Positions 12,586 through 26,500 of a DNA stretch of 47,892 bases are shown in pieces (within the stretch, counting starts at the first letter, position 1; each line of letters starts with the position of its first letter). Source of the DNA: Nemertoderma westbladi (lineage: Eukaryota > Xenacoelomorpha > Nemertodermatida > Nemertodermatidae); NCBI GenBank assembly GCA_032718475.1, contig JAUCBJ010006445.1:1-47892 (forward strand), given 5' to 3'. The notes beneath the pieces were generated by a model. The model saw only the letters and a list, made by a program, of their open reading frames with translations, ran no database searches and had not been told where the DNA came from. Both the position numbers and the translations under genes were made by a program.

Positions 12586-13889
12586 ATTTTCGCTAGATTA
12601 CTTGACTATGGGAATAATCAATTTGACTATACAGTTGACAGCAATTATATGACTAATTGTTAGTCATCAACAAACAAATCACTTTTCCCTCCGAAATGAA
12701 AAGTCTTTGAAAATGGTAACATTGTTTAAACAGACCAGTACCACGAACAAAATGTTTAAAACATGAAACTACCGATTCTAAACTCCACTCATCTGGCCAG
12801 CGATTTTGGTCCAAAAAGTACCAACCAGTGGCACTGCTAAGTACAACTAAATATCAAAAAATGCACCTAAAACGAGTTACATTAACTATGTTATGATTAA
12901 TATGGACTGGACAGTTGTGGACATGGTCACATTTGACATTAAAGGGAAACATATTGGGCGATAAGACAAACAATATTAACAAAAGATTTAACACTTATAA
13001 TATAAATCACTCATTCATAAAGACCCTGATATCCCTAAGGGTTTCTTAAAAAATAAATGGAATTAACTTTAACATGTCCCAGAAACAGCGGAATTCAGAA
13101 AATGACACCGAATTTTTTAGTATTTCCTAAGTGTAAAAAATTACATGGGTGATCCATAAAAATACGTTTTAGTTAGGTTTTAAGAAATCGTGTGAAACAG
13201 TGTCTTAGCAGCCAATAATTACAATCACTCACTCGTAGGAAACCACCCGGATCAGGATACTTTAAAGTGAAACTTTACATTCAAAGAATGTAAATAATTA
13301 CAGAAATCATCATATGTGAATTAGTAACTATAGCCATTAATAACTGCGGAGTAGAAAACATAATTTTTAATGAAAATGAAAAATTTAATGGAAATGAAAA
13401 ATAAACAAATTTTAACAGGAAGTCCGAAAGTAACACTCAATCACTCGGACATAATAGTTTTCCGCTTAGTTTTTCGAACGCGAACTTCGTGTAAGATTTA
13501 CATATTTTTCTCCTTATAATCCTTAATGATTCTGGATATAAAGTTCTCAGGAACTGGGTAAACTTTTTTTACTTATTTTTATTTATTTTAAGATCCACCT
13601 CCGAAGAAGTTTTAAAAGGGAATTAAGGTAACGTTTTGCAAACGTGTTACGGAACAAACAAGCAAGGACATTATTATGTCGTGATTAACTTACTATTATT
13701 GTAATAACAAAGATTTGGAACTAAATTTGTGCATCAAATTGTTTGTAGACCTACTTCAAAAAATACTTTCACCACCGCGTAACTAAAAACTTCCAGTCAA
13801 AGAAATGGCAACGCCACCAAAAAAAGGTGATACAATTAATAAATTACAATAGTTGGAATGATTTACGTACTAAACCTCATAGTTGCAAA
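12586..13889. other. Intergenic stretch 3' of numb
   Basis: AT-rich, no convincing open frame. Probably contains the numb 3'UTR at its right-hand side. Confidence 0.4.
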
Positions 13890-13895
13890 TTTATT
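13890..13895 (-). promoter_or_regulatory. Candidate numb polyadenylation signal
   Basis: AATAAA on the minus strand about 30 nt past the numb stop codon. It would give an unusually short 3'UTR. Another AATAAA cluster near 13575-13592 could serve instead. AT-rich DNA makes chance hits common. Confidence 0.3.
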
Positions 13896-13925
13896 TAAAT
13901 AATTTAACCCCCAAATAGAAATACA

Positions 13926-14530
13926 TTACAAATTGATCTCGAAAGCTTTTTGTTGGCTCTTTGGGGGCGTGAATGGATTGCGAGTGTTTACCTGGGGGGG
14001 CGGGCGGCTGGTCTGGGGGGGCTGGCGGCTGGACTGGGGGGGCTGACGGCTGGCCTGTTGCGCGCCCGCGGGCGTCACAGACCAACGAGCTTCGAAGTCG
14101 CCGCCGGTGCTCGATTCGCCCCGGAGTTCCGACGCCCAGGAGAGTTCCTCATCGAACTGAGTCGACAGTTGTCGGAGCGTCGGCCGCGACGGCTGGTAGC
14201 TGATCCGGTTAGCGCCCCCTCGCGGCTGATAGTGGGCCGTGCTCATGGAATGGTAGGCCGGCGAGTTACGGGTGAAGGGCTGAGGAAGTTGGTTGAAGGC
14301 GGGCGGCGCTTCGAAGCTGCGCGGGGGTACGGCGACGGGGGGAGCGCGGCCGTGCGGGAGGGCGAGACTCGATCGGTCTCGGGGTTGTTCCGGCAGGGTA
14401 AGACTCGGTTGCTCCAACGGGACATCCACGGTCGCCGCCCGGTGTAGCCCTCTAGTGGGGCCCGTCGCGAAAGGGTTGGTAGGGCGAGGTGCGAATGGCG
14501 CTGAGTTGCTTATAGGCTGCTGCCATGGCA
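13926..14530 (-). CDS. numb: numb coding exon 7 (C-terminus and stop)
   Basis: 200 codons and a TAA stop. It starts [12 protein letters not shown] after a CACAG acceptor, contains NPF at 444-446 and 610-612 and the conserved DFEARW block, and ends [11 protein letters not shown], as in other Numb proteins. Between DFEARW and the last NPF there is an in-frame 21-bp repeat giving SRQPPQ(S/T) heptads. Frame and phase continue exactly from exon 6. Confidence 0.95.
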
Positions 14531-17500
14531 CTGTGGAAAAGAAAAGTAAACATTTAATATATTGGAGATAATGTAATTTACATAATTCATTGACCTGACC
14601 CCCCCCTCCCAATTTTTATACATATTATCTCAAAGAGATTGCGCGCAGTTATTATTCAACCTTACAGATATTTGTTGGTTGGTACCAATGTAAAGAACAG
14701 GTCCTTAGACTTATCGCGGGGATTGTAGTGCAGTAGTCGGGCCTCCGCCACTTCCTGGGTTTGAAAAATTAATTTTATTAATCAGCTGATTCCAACTTGG
14801 AAATAATCAATCAGCCTTGGTAGTAACTTATGAGATTGCCAGACAGTCTTTCCGCTGATGTTCAACTTCCTGAACTAACAGTCTTAGTGTTTTAGTGAAA
14901 CACAAACACTTGTAAAAGACACTTTCAATCGGGTGAAGCAAATGATTACAAGAAAATAAAAATTAAAATGAACTAAAACGTTCATACAAGGTCCAGTTTA
15001 ATTTATACTTATATATTTGAAATCTGTGGACATCAACACAAATTAAAAATAGAAACAGTTACGCAAATCGTTACGAGATACATACCCGGGGGATTGTTTG
15101 GGGTGGAATTCATGGAATGTTGTAAACCATAAGAGTTGAATCCCGGCTGAGGGATGGGTGCGGGATTTAGTCGATCCCCAAAGGGATTCACAAAGGGAAC
15201 CCCTCCTCCAGGGGGCGGGGATTGTGTATTCCCGACCTGAGAACCGCCGATCGGTTGCTGAGCGTTGCTCATTGGCTGGACGAACCCGTTGTGGTTAGGT
15301 AACGGTTGTTTGGCAACGGGGAATGGGTCACCAAAGGGGTCGCCGCCTATAAAGGTGTTGGTTATCTGTTGGCAGACCCCGGATATCGATTGGTCGGCTT
15401 GGGAGCGAACTGGGCTCGGCGCGGGGGCTACCGTAAAGTTAAAACGAAATATTATTAGTGTGGAAACTATGGAGATTAATTCTAGAACAAAAATGTAAAA
15501 CTTTCGGCCATACTATATTATAGGACAACGCATTAAGTTACCGACAGACGACGTAATGACTACAATAACAGGCATACAGTACTTCGCTTTATAGCACGTA
15601 CATAATATGTAGGTTAAGGATATTTAATTCATTTATCTATTTAAAAAACCCACATATCATCAGAGTTACACCTAATATCATAACGAGAGCAACCGATTGG
15701 TCTCGTTATGATATTAGGTGTAACAACAACTGTGTATGTGGGGTTTATTAAAATACAAAATAAATATTCTTAAAAAATCATAAAATTTAAATATCTTTCT
15801 GAAATAAATAAGTAAATTATAGTAGAATAATAATGACGTCATCCCACTTACATCCGTCGCCCTCGGGCAATGGTGACGGGATTCCGTTAACGGCACCTCT
15901 CTCTGTGGGACCCTTAGCGGTACGTCGTTGCAATGTCGACGGCAATTCGTCCAACTTGAGGGAAAGTTGCCGCTTGAAGGGGCTGGCCTCGCTAAGAGCG
16001 GGGAAACCTCGGAATGACTGCTGGCGTTGGAGGGCCGTGAGCGGGGCGTGTCTGCGGGGCACTGCGGCTGCGGGGTCCACTACGGCGGCGCTGGGAGGGG
16101 GGGCCGTCCGGGTGGGGGAGGGGGTCTCGCTCGCAGCGCTGGAACCCGCCTCAGGGACACCTGCACAGATATCAAACAGATATAAAAATTTTTCCTTTTA
16201 AATTCACCAAATTATTTATATTAACAATAAGATAATTGTCTCAAAATTACACTAAATATTATCAGTTGTTAACATTATCATATAAACATTAACAGTTGAC
16301 GTTATCTAAAACTAGGCAACATACATAAACTATAAAAAGCACATGAATAACAAATTTCTCAATGTAATTAATAATTAAATCTATTCCACAAATTTACCCT
16401 TTCACCCCCCCCCCCCCCCCCCCCCCCACCCCCTCACCCTGATGGAAGATAAGACAGGCAGATATAAAGCCGTATTAGCACACTCATTCTGTTACACTCA
16501 TTCTGGGACTCGTGTTTCGACTAAACTTCCTCCACTTATGTTACACTCATTCTGGGACTCGTGTTTCGGCTAGACTTCCTCCACTTATGTTACACTCATT
16601 CTGGGACTCGTGTTTCGTCCCTCCACTTATGTTACACTCATTCTGGGACTCGTGTTTCGGCTAGACTTCCTCCACTTATGTTACACTCATTCTGGGACTC
16701 GTGTTTCGGCTAGACTTCCTCCACTTATGTTACACTCATTCTGGGACTCGTGTTTCGTCCTCCACTTATGTTACACTCATTCTGGGACTCGTGTTTCGGC
16801 TAGACTTCCTCCACTTATGTTACACTCATTCTGGAACTCGTGTTTCGTCCCCCACTTATGTTACACTCATTCTGGGACTCGTGTTTCGGCTAGACTTCCT
16901 CCACTTATGTTACACTCATTCCGGGACTCGTGTTTCAGCTAAACTTCCTCCACTTATGTTACACTCATTCTGGAACTCGTGTTTCGTCCTCCACTTATGT
17001 TACACTCATTCCGGGACTCGTGTTTCAGCTAGACTTCCTCCACTTATGTTACACTCATTCTGGGACTCGTGTTTCGGCTAGACTTCCTCCACTTATGTTA
17101 CACTCATTCTGGGACTCGTGTTTCGCTCCTCCACTTATGTTACACTCATTCTGGGACTCGTGTTTCGGCTAGACTTCCTCCACTTATGTTACACTCATTC
17201 TGGGACTCGTGTTTCGTCTAGACTTCCTCCACTTATGTTACACTCATTCTGGAACTCGTGTTTCGTCCTCCACTTATGTTACACTCATTCCGGGACTCGT
17301 GTTTCGGCTAGACTTCCTCCACTTATGTTACACTCATTCTGGAACTCGTGTTTCGTCCCCCACTTATGTTACACTCATTCTGGGACTCGTGTTTCGGCTA
17401 GACTTCCTCCACTATGTTACACACATTCTGGGACTCGTGTTTCGTCTAGACTTCCTCCACTTATGTTACACTCATTCTGGAACTCGTGTTTCGTCCTCCA

Positions 17501-20500
17501 CTTATGTTACACTCATTCCGGGACTCGTGTTTCGGCTAGACTTCCTCCACTTATGTTACACTCATTCTGGAACTCGTGTTTCGTCCCCCACTTATGTTAC
17601 ACTCATTCTGGGACTCGTGTTTCGTCTAGACTTCCTCCACTTATGTTACACTCATTCTGGGACTCGTGTTTCGGCTAGACTTCCTCCACTTATGTTACAC
17701 TCATTCTGGAACTCGTGTTTCGTCCCCCACTTATGTTACACTCATTCTGGGACTCGTGTTTCGTCTAGACTTCCTCCACTTATGTTACACTCATTCTGGG
17801 ACTCGTGTTTCGGCTAGACTTCCTCCACTTATGTTACACTCATTCTGGGACTCGTGTTTCGGCTAGACTTCCTCCACTTATGTTACACTCATTCTGGAAC
17901 TCGTGTTTCGTCCCCCACTTATGTTACACTCATTCTGGGACTCGTGTTTCGTCTAGACTTCCTCCACTTATGTTACACTCATTCTGGGACTCGTGTTTCG
18001 GCTAGACTTCCTCCACTATGTTACACACATTCTGGGACTCGTGTTTCGTCTAGACTTCCTCCACTTATGTTACACTCATTCTGGAACTCGTGTTTCGTCC
18101 TCCACTTATGTTACACTCATTCCGGGACTCGTGTTTCGGCTAGACTTCCTCCACTTATGTTACACTCATTCTGGGACTCGTGTTTCGGCTAGACTTCCTC
18201 CACTATGTTACACACATTCTGGGACTCGTGTTTCGTCTAGACTTCCTCCACTTATGTTACACTCATTCTGGAACTCGTGTTTCGTCCTCCACTTATGTTA
18301 CACTCATTCCGGGACTCGTGTTTCGGCTAGACTTCCTCCACTTATGTTACACTCATTCTGGAACTCGTGTTTCGTCCCCCACTTATGTTACACTCATTCT
18401 GGGACTCGTGTTTCGTCTAGACTTCCTCCACTTATGTTACACTCATTCTGGGACTCGTGTTTCGGCTAGACTTCCTCCACTTATGTTACACTCATTCTGG
18501 AACTCGTGTTTCGTCCCCCACTTATGTTACACTCATTCTGGGACTCGTGTTTCGTCTAGACTTCCTCCACTTATGTTACACTCATTCTGGGACTCGTGTT
18601 TCGGCTAGACTTCCTCCACTTATGTTACACACATTCTGGGACTCGTGTTTCGTCTAGACTTCCTCCACTTATGTTACACTCATTCTGGAACTCGTGTTTC
18701 GTCCTCCACTTATGTTACACTCATTCCGGGACTCGTGTTTCGGCTAGACTTCCTCCACTTATGTTACACTCATTCTGGAACTCGTGTTTCGTCCCCCACT
18801 TATGTTACACTCATTCTGGGACTCGTGTTTCGGCTAGACTTCCTCCACTATGTTACACACATTCTGGGACTCGTGTTTCGTCTAGACTTCCTCCACTTAT
18901 GTTACACTCATTCTGGAACTCGTGTTTCGTCCTCCACTTATGTTACACTCATTCCGGGACTCGTGTTTCGGCTAGACTTCCTCCACTTATGTTACACTCA
19001 TTCTGGAACTCGTGTTTCGTCCCCCACTTATGTTACACTCATTCTGGGACTCGTGTTTCGTCTAGACTTCCTCCACTTATGTTACACTCATTCTGGGACT
19101 CGTGTTTCGTCTAGACTTCCTCCACTTATGTTACACTCATTCTGGGACTCGTGTTTCGGCTAGACTTCCTCCACTATGTTACACACATTCTGGGACTCGT
19201 GTTTCGTCTAGACTTCCTCCACTTATGTTACACTCATTCTGGAACTCGTGTTTCGTCCCCCACTTATGTTACACTCATTCTGGGACTCGTGTTTCGGCTA
19301 GACTTCCTCCACTTATGTTACACTCATTCTGGGACTCGTGTTTCGGCTAGACTTCCTCAGCTATGTTACACACATTCTGGGACTCGTGTTTCGTCTAGAC
19401 TTCCTCCACTTATGTTACACTCATTCTGGAACTCGTGTTTCGTCCCCCACTTATGTTACACTCATTCTGGGACTCGTGTTTCGGCTAGACTTCCTCCACT
19501 TATGTTACACACATTCTGGGACTCGTGTTTCGTCTAGACTTCCTCCACTTATGTTACACTCATTCTGGGACTCGTGTTTCGGCTAGACTTCCTCCACATA
19601 TGTTACACTCATTCCGGGGCTCGTGTTTCGGCTAGACTTCCTTCACTTATGTTACACTCATTCTGGGACTCGTGTTTCGTCCTCCACTTATGTTACACTC
19701 ATTCTGGGAATCGTGTTTCGGCTAGACTTCCTCCACTTATGTTACACTCATTCTGGGACTCGTGTTTCGGCTAGACTTCCTTCACTTATGTTACACTCAT
19801 TCTGGGACTCGTGTTTCGTCCTCCACTTATGTTACACTCATTCTGGGAATCGTGTTTCGGCTAGACTTCCTCCACTTATGTTACACTCATTCTGGGACTC
19901 GTGTTTCGTCCTCCACTTATGTTACACTCATTCTGGGAATCGTGTTTCGGCTAGACTTCATCCACTTATGTTACACTCATTCTGGGAATCGTGTTTCGTC
20001 CCCCACTTATGTTACACTCATTCTGGGAATCGTGTTTCGTCCCCCACTTATGTTACACTCATTCTGGGAATCGTGTTTCGTCCCCCACTTATGTTACACT
20101 CATTCTGGGACTCGTGTTTCGTCCTCCACTTATGTTACACTCATTCTGGGACTCGTGTTTCGTCCTCCACTTATATGTTACACTCATTCTGGGAATCGTG
20201 TTTCGTCCCCCACTTATGTTACACTCATTCTGGGACTCGTGTTTCGTCCTCCACTTATGTTACACTCATTCTGGGACTCGTGTTTCGTCCTCCACATATG
20301 TTACACTCATTCTGGGAATCGTGTTTCGTCCTCCACTTATGTTACACTCATTCTGGGAATCGTGTTTCGTCCCCCACTTATGTTACACTCATTCTGGGAA
20401 TCGTGTTTCGTCCCCCACTTATGTTACACTCATTCTGGGACTCGTGTTTCGTCCTCCACTTATGTTACACTCATTCTGGGACTCGTGTTTCGTCCTCCAC

Positions 20501-23500
20501 TTATGTTACACTCATTCTGGGAATCGTGTTTCGTCCTCCACTTATGTTACACTCATTCTGGGAATCGTGTTTCGTCCCCCACTTATGTTACACTCATTCT
20601 GGGACTCGTGTTTCGTCCTCCACTTATGTTACACTCATTCTGGGACTCGTGTTTCGGCTAGACTTCCTCCACTTATGTTACACTCATTCTGGGACTCGTG
20701 TTTCGTCCTCCACTTATGTTACACTCATTCTGGGAATCGTGTTTCGTCCTCCACTTATGTTACACTCATTCTGGGACTCGTGTTTCGTCCTCCACTTATG
20801 TTACACTCATTCTGGGACTCGTGTTTCGTCCTCCACTTATGTTACACTCATTCTGGGACTCGTGTTTCGTCCTCCACTTATGTTACACTCATTCTGGGAA
20901 TCGTGTTTCGTCCTCCACTTATGTTACACTCATTCTGGGAATCGTGTTTCGTCCCCCACTTATGTTACACTCATTCTGGGACTCGTGTTTCGTCCTCCAC
21001 TTATGTTACACTCATTCTGGGACTCGTGTTTCGGCTAGACTTCCTCCACTTATGTTACACTCATTCTGGGACTCGTGTTTCGTCCTCCACTTATGTTACA
21101 CTCATTCTGGGAATCGTGTTTCGTCCTCCACTTATGTTACACTCATTCTGGGACTCGTGTTTCGTCCTCCACTTATGTTACACTCATTCTGGGACTCGTG
21201 TTTCGTCCTCCACTTATATGTTACACTCATTCTGGGAATCGTGTTTCGTCCCCCACTTATGTTACACTCATTCTGGGACTCGTGTTTCGTCCTCCACTTA
21301 TGTTACACTCATTCTGGGACTCGTGTTTCGTCCTCCACTTATGTTACACTCATTCTGGGAATCGTGTTTCGTCCTCCACTTATGTTACACTCATTCTGGG
21401 ACTCGTGTTTCGGCTAGACTTCCTCCACTTATGTTACACTCATTCTGGGACTCGTGTTTCGACTAAACTTCCTCCACTTATGTTACACTCATTCTGGGAA
21501 TCGTGTTTCGTCCTCCACTTATGTTACACTCATTCTGGGAATCGTGTTTCGTCCCCCACTTATGTTACACTCATTCTGGGAATCGTGTTTCGTCCCCCAC
21601 TTATGTTACACTCATTCTGGGACTCGTGTTTCGTCCTCCACTTATGTTACACTCATTCTGGGAATCGTGTTTCGTCCTCCACTTATGTTACACTCATTCT
21701 GGGACTCGTGTTTCGGCTAAACTTCCTCCACTTATGTTACACTCATTCTGGGAATCGTGTTTCGTCCTCCACTTATGTTACACTCATTCTGGGACTCGTG
21801 TTTCGGCTAAACTTCCTCCACTTATGTTACACTCATTCTGGGAATCGTGTTTCGGATAGACTTCCTCCACTTACCTGCGACAGAATCCCGCGATGAAGTA
21901 TCGACTTCTGAGTTTGACTGTTTGAACTTTGCCGGACTGCTGGTTGCGGATGTAGACAGCTTCTCCGAACTAGTGGCCGCCACTTTCTGTTGGGTCTCCA
22001 AGGCAACCGCCTTCTCTCTCTGTTGTTTCTTCTCGAGACAAGCGGAAAACGCGCATCCCACTGCGTGGCTCAGTCGCTCGCCCTGCAGATATATTTGTAA
22101 ATAAATATTATTATACTAAATTAAAGTAGTAATACCACATTAAATAATAATATTGATAATTTTTTATATAAACTATTTGACATTAATGCTTCCTTACTTA
22201 ATGTTAAAAATACAGAGCCGAACAACATAAACCAATACTGGATATTGAGTGTGTGCATGGATTTTGCTTAAATTATGTGCAACCCTTTTCTACCTCGAAC
22301 CCCTTTCAACAAATGTTTACAACACATTAATTTAATAATAACTAATAACTATACGTCATTGTTCGTAAACTAGCACTTAATAGCGTTACGGTTACGGCAC
22401 GAGTGAGTTTTAATAACAAAGAGGGCCCTGTTATTTTGCGTATATTTTGAAATTGTAAAAAAATTGAGAAAATATTAATATTAGACTAATAATACTTGAC
22501 TGAATACTAGATTAATACTAAACTAGCACTACTAGCTATGCTAATGCTATAGTATCCAGTGCAATGTTTTTTTCAATGTTAGTTATATCATTTACTTTAT
22601 GTATGTGCATTGTACATATTTTATGGAAATAATGGAAAGGAAATTAATAATAAAAAAAAAAAAAAAACTATTGTAGAATATAATGACCAAACATATTGAT
22701 GATATTATATAGCAGTTTGCAGTACATATTTATTTGATATAAGTTAAAAAAAAACGACGTAAGTCGATTATGTAAGCGGATTCAATTCCATGCACTACCC
22801 ACCGAAAATGGGATTAGTGGCATTTTACCAATTATAGTTGGCGAGGTGACATTACCAATAATAATGTCACCTCAACAGCAGCAACGAGGCGGTACCGGCC
22901 CGCCACACCGGATTCGCCAACGAGGGACGCTCCGGACGTTGAGGAGGAGGGCGGCCGAGTACGAGGAGGAGGGGAGAATGAGTCGACGCGAGATCACAGC
23001 GGCGAACGAGGTACCGAAGTCGCCGGTCAACCAGTGGTCGAGGGCGGCGAACGGCCCACCGGAACGGCAACGGTGGGGCCGACGGTACGGCGCCGGACGA
23101 GGGCCGGACTGGGCCAATACCACCCATGACCCATAAAACGTACCACACCACTACCGGTATGCGAGTCTTGTACATTATAACTTTATTTTGCATTAGATAT
23201 TGGGTTATACGATTATACGAAATATATACACCATGAACCGTAATATAGTGTCATTTTCTGATGACACGGGTTTTCTACAAATCTTTATCATATTGATTGA
23301 AATTTGAAACACAACTAGTTCAATTCACCGTGGTTGTTACCATGAAGCCGGAATTTTCGATTTCGCCTTTAAATTTTATTTATAAGCGTTTAAAAAAAGT
23401 GTCTTGCGAAATCGCACCCTCTGTATCATTGCCATTCTTCACTTTAGTCGTAATTTTTTCACATCAATAGAAAGCTTGCGTTGCAAGGATTCAAAATATG

Positions 23501-26500
23501 TAACAATACCTGAAGTTCGTTGAGAAACAGCTGAGATATAGGCGTTCAAAGATTGCAAGAATTATTGTTCGCTGAAGGCCATTTATTCTATTTAATAAAT
23601 ACACGATGTTCTGGAACATTTTGTTTAAGTATGAATAGCTACACAATAGATATATTGGATAGGCATTCTGCTGTTGCCAACCAACTCATAAAATAAATAA
23701 CACGTTCTAGAATATTGTGTATTTATTGAATAGAATAAATGGCCTTCAGCGAACGATAATTCTTGCAATCTTTCAACGCCTATATCTCAGCTGTTTCTCA
23801 ACTAAATTCAGATATTGTTACATATTTGGAATCCTTGCAACGCAAGTTTTTTAATGATATGATAAAATTACGACTAATGTGAAGAATGTCCACGACACGG
23901 AGGGTGCGATTTCGCAAAAGACACTTTTTTTAAAACGCCTAAAAAAAATTTAAAGGCAAAGGTCTTTTTAAACTTAGCTATTAAATAACTGCTAGTTACT
24001 ATTGAATTCACTCACCAAACCAACCCAGCTTCCCAGCTACGATAAAAAATATAATAAAAAATAAAATAAAAAATAAAATTTTTTTTTTATAAATTTATAA
24101 AAATGAACAGTTTTTAGACAAGTTCTGAATAGCTAAGATGTTCTAGAACATTTCTCAATACGAAAAATAGTACATTAATTATCTTATTATTTTTAGAACT
24201 AATAGTATTCGAACTAATTATTGTTCTATGCAATATTTTAAAAGTCAAGGAAAAAGTAAAACCATTTAAAATGAAATATAACATGTTCAGTGACATATTT
24301 AAAAAAATGACTAAAACTATCTAGACCTAGAGTATGAAGTAACAATAATAGTAATCAGTAGCACCCAGATGAGGTAGGGCCCAAGTTACACAGAGTAATT
24401 TGTTTCTGCAACTTGTCGCTGGACTCTAGTTTAACGTAACAAAGTTATATCAACTTTGAGGTACATTTTCCACCTAAATCAAATTAAATTTATATAATAA
24501 TAAATATATACAATAAATAAATTAATAAATATAAAATAAATATATATACATTATATATAAAGGGGATATTTTAAAGAAAAGTATCAAATTTAAAAGTTTT
24601 AACCTCTTACCAACTACATGACGTGTTCGTTTTAGTAAAATATTAATCTGGGCAAATTTGGAAGACAAAATTGACGAGTGAACCACTAAAGATTCCACCC
24701 ATATCGCTAGACCTACAACAATGAAGCCAATCTCCATTATTTGACTTGTTAGATCGTGCTGACCTCATGTTTGTCTCACTATAATCGCAAATTTCGTTTG
24801 ACTGGTGTATGTAAACACAGGAACTGTAGAGTGATTAGTTCTCGAGATATTGCACATACTGTAGGTGAAAGGCAGTTGAGCTCAACATGCGAGGGAAGAA
24901 TGACTAGGCCGGAAATCCGGTGTCACTGCCTGTTATACGTATCGTCTTGACCATTACTATCAATAAAACACTGCAATTATTGTGGGACGAAGTCGAAATT
25001 ACTCTAAAGCTAAATAAATTGGCCCCCTACCGCACGCTCAAGAAGCAAATAGTTGTCGGAAAAGTTAATCACAGCGATGCGTACAGGACTGCTAGGGTTG
25101 GCCAGAGTCAGTGTCAGGACTTTAGGGTAATACGATTAGGGGTTGATAAGAAAGGGAATGCCAGTTGCGCCGTATAATGGCAATGCCAGCACGGTAAAGC
25201 AATTAGCGGTGCCAATGAATGATGTGAGTAATGCAATTTGGGGAGGACATGGTCTCGAGTGTTCTACAAGTATGTAAACCATTGTACAAAGAGGTTAGAT
25301 AAAGTGTATGTGCGGGATTGGGGCCATATTCCACACTCATTCCACATCATAACGACTCAGATTTCATTCTACAGTCCCATGAATCAATTAATAGATAATC
25401 ACTTATTCAAATGAATTACTCTCCTAAAATAAGTGTGTAGTGTGTTAGTGTGGCCGCTTTACAAAAAATATACAGCCCAGTTTGTAATTAAAATAGAAAG
25501 ATATTAAAAACGTAAGATAAAATAATAAATTAATGCGTAATAATATAGTTATTTTGATGTGATAAAAAATATCAGAGCAGCAATGCCAACATCAGCCTAA
25601 CCAATAAATCGTTTATGGGTCAATTAGCTTAAAAGTGGCCAAAAAGGGGTACAAATTGACCAAAAAATTTTGGTCGGAAATTAGTGCCATACCATACACC
25701 ATTCGAAAGATAATTTCATTGCGAATCTTGTGATGGTAGAGGGAGAGCATGAGGCGCTGCTCAAAGGGAGATATATGGCAAACACTAATGTCATATCTGT
25801 AACGTTTTTGTCTACCACTGTAACGCATTACAGTGATGACATTTATGGGACAAACGTCTGTAACGGCCATCTGTAACGGTAATTATGTTATGTGGATTTT
25901 GCAGTATTTATAACTTATTGCTTCGACAATAAGGTAATTTATTGGACAAACATCTGTAACAAACAGAGATATCTGTCCATAACCATCGCATCCATTAAAT
26001 TATATATGTACTTAATACACATGATTTCCAATAAATAGAAAAGGTTTTTCATTAACATTTTTCTGTGTAACCGATAATCTTGTTTTACACGATTTTTTTT
26101 ATCCCGTTTTAAATTTTCTCTATCGCGCCGCTTTTTATATGCTTGTTTAAAATACTCTGTATAACAACCGCGGTCCATTTTTTCTCTGTACTTATTTAAC
26201 CGCTCCCTGGCGTTTCTCTACAACTGATTCAGAGACGTCCATTACCTCATCCAATAAACGGATCTGACTAAACTTATCACAATAATATAAGTCCTTCATG
26301 TAAGTCAGTGAGTGATGTTAAGCCAATGATTTAGAAATTGATAGTAAAATATAGGCCTTTTATATGCTATGAGGATCATTGCTATCAGCATTGTTGTAAT
26401 AAATTACGCGCCTATGCAGGGAAGCCTAATAACGAAAAACGCAAAACGAAAATTCCTAAATTATTTACCACGGACCCAGAAGCTCTGGATTCATAAAATT

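Noticed and set aside
13950-14447. Plus-strand 165-codon open frame over numb exon 7
   Set aside because: GC-rich antisense shadow of the conserved Numb C-terminus.
16610-21896. Many long open frames (up to 491 codons) across the satellite
   Set aside because: They are the 41/49-bp repeat read in cycling frames, lie antisense in a numb intron, and have no domains.
22867-23193. Alternative numb exon on the minus strand
   Set aside because: Exons 3 and 4 join perfectly in phase 0 across the conserved PTB domain, and no Numb-like sequence is seen in any minus frame.
25613-25870. Possible mitochondrial complex III small subunit (HISPFEQR)
   Set aside because: Only a six-residue match (SPFEQR). 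The rest does not fit, and the frame lies in the CGTTACAG repeat element.
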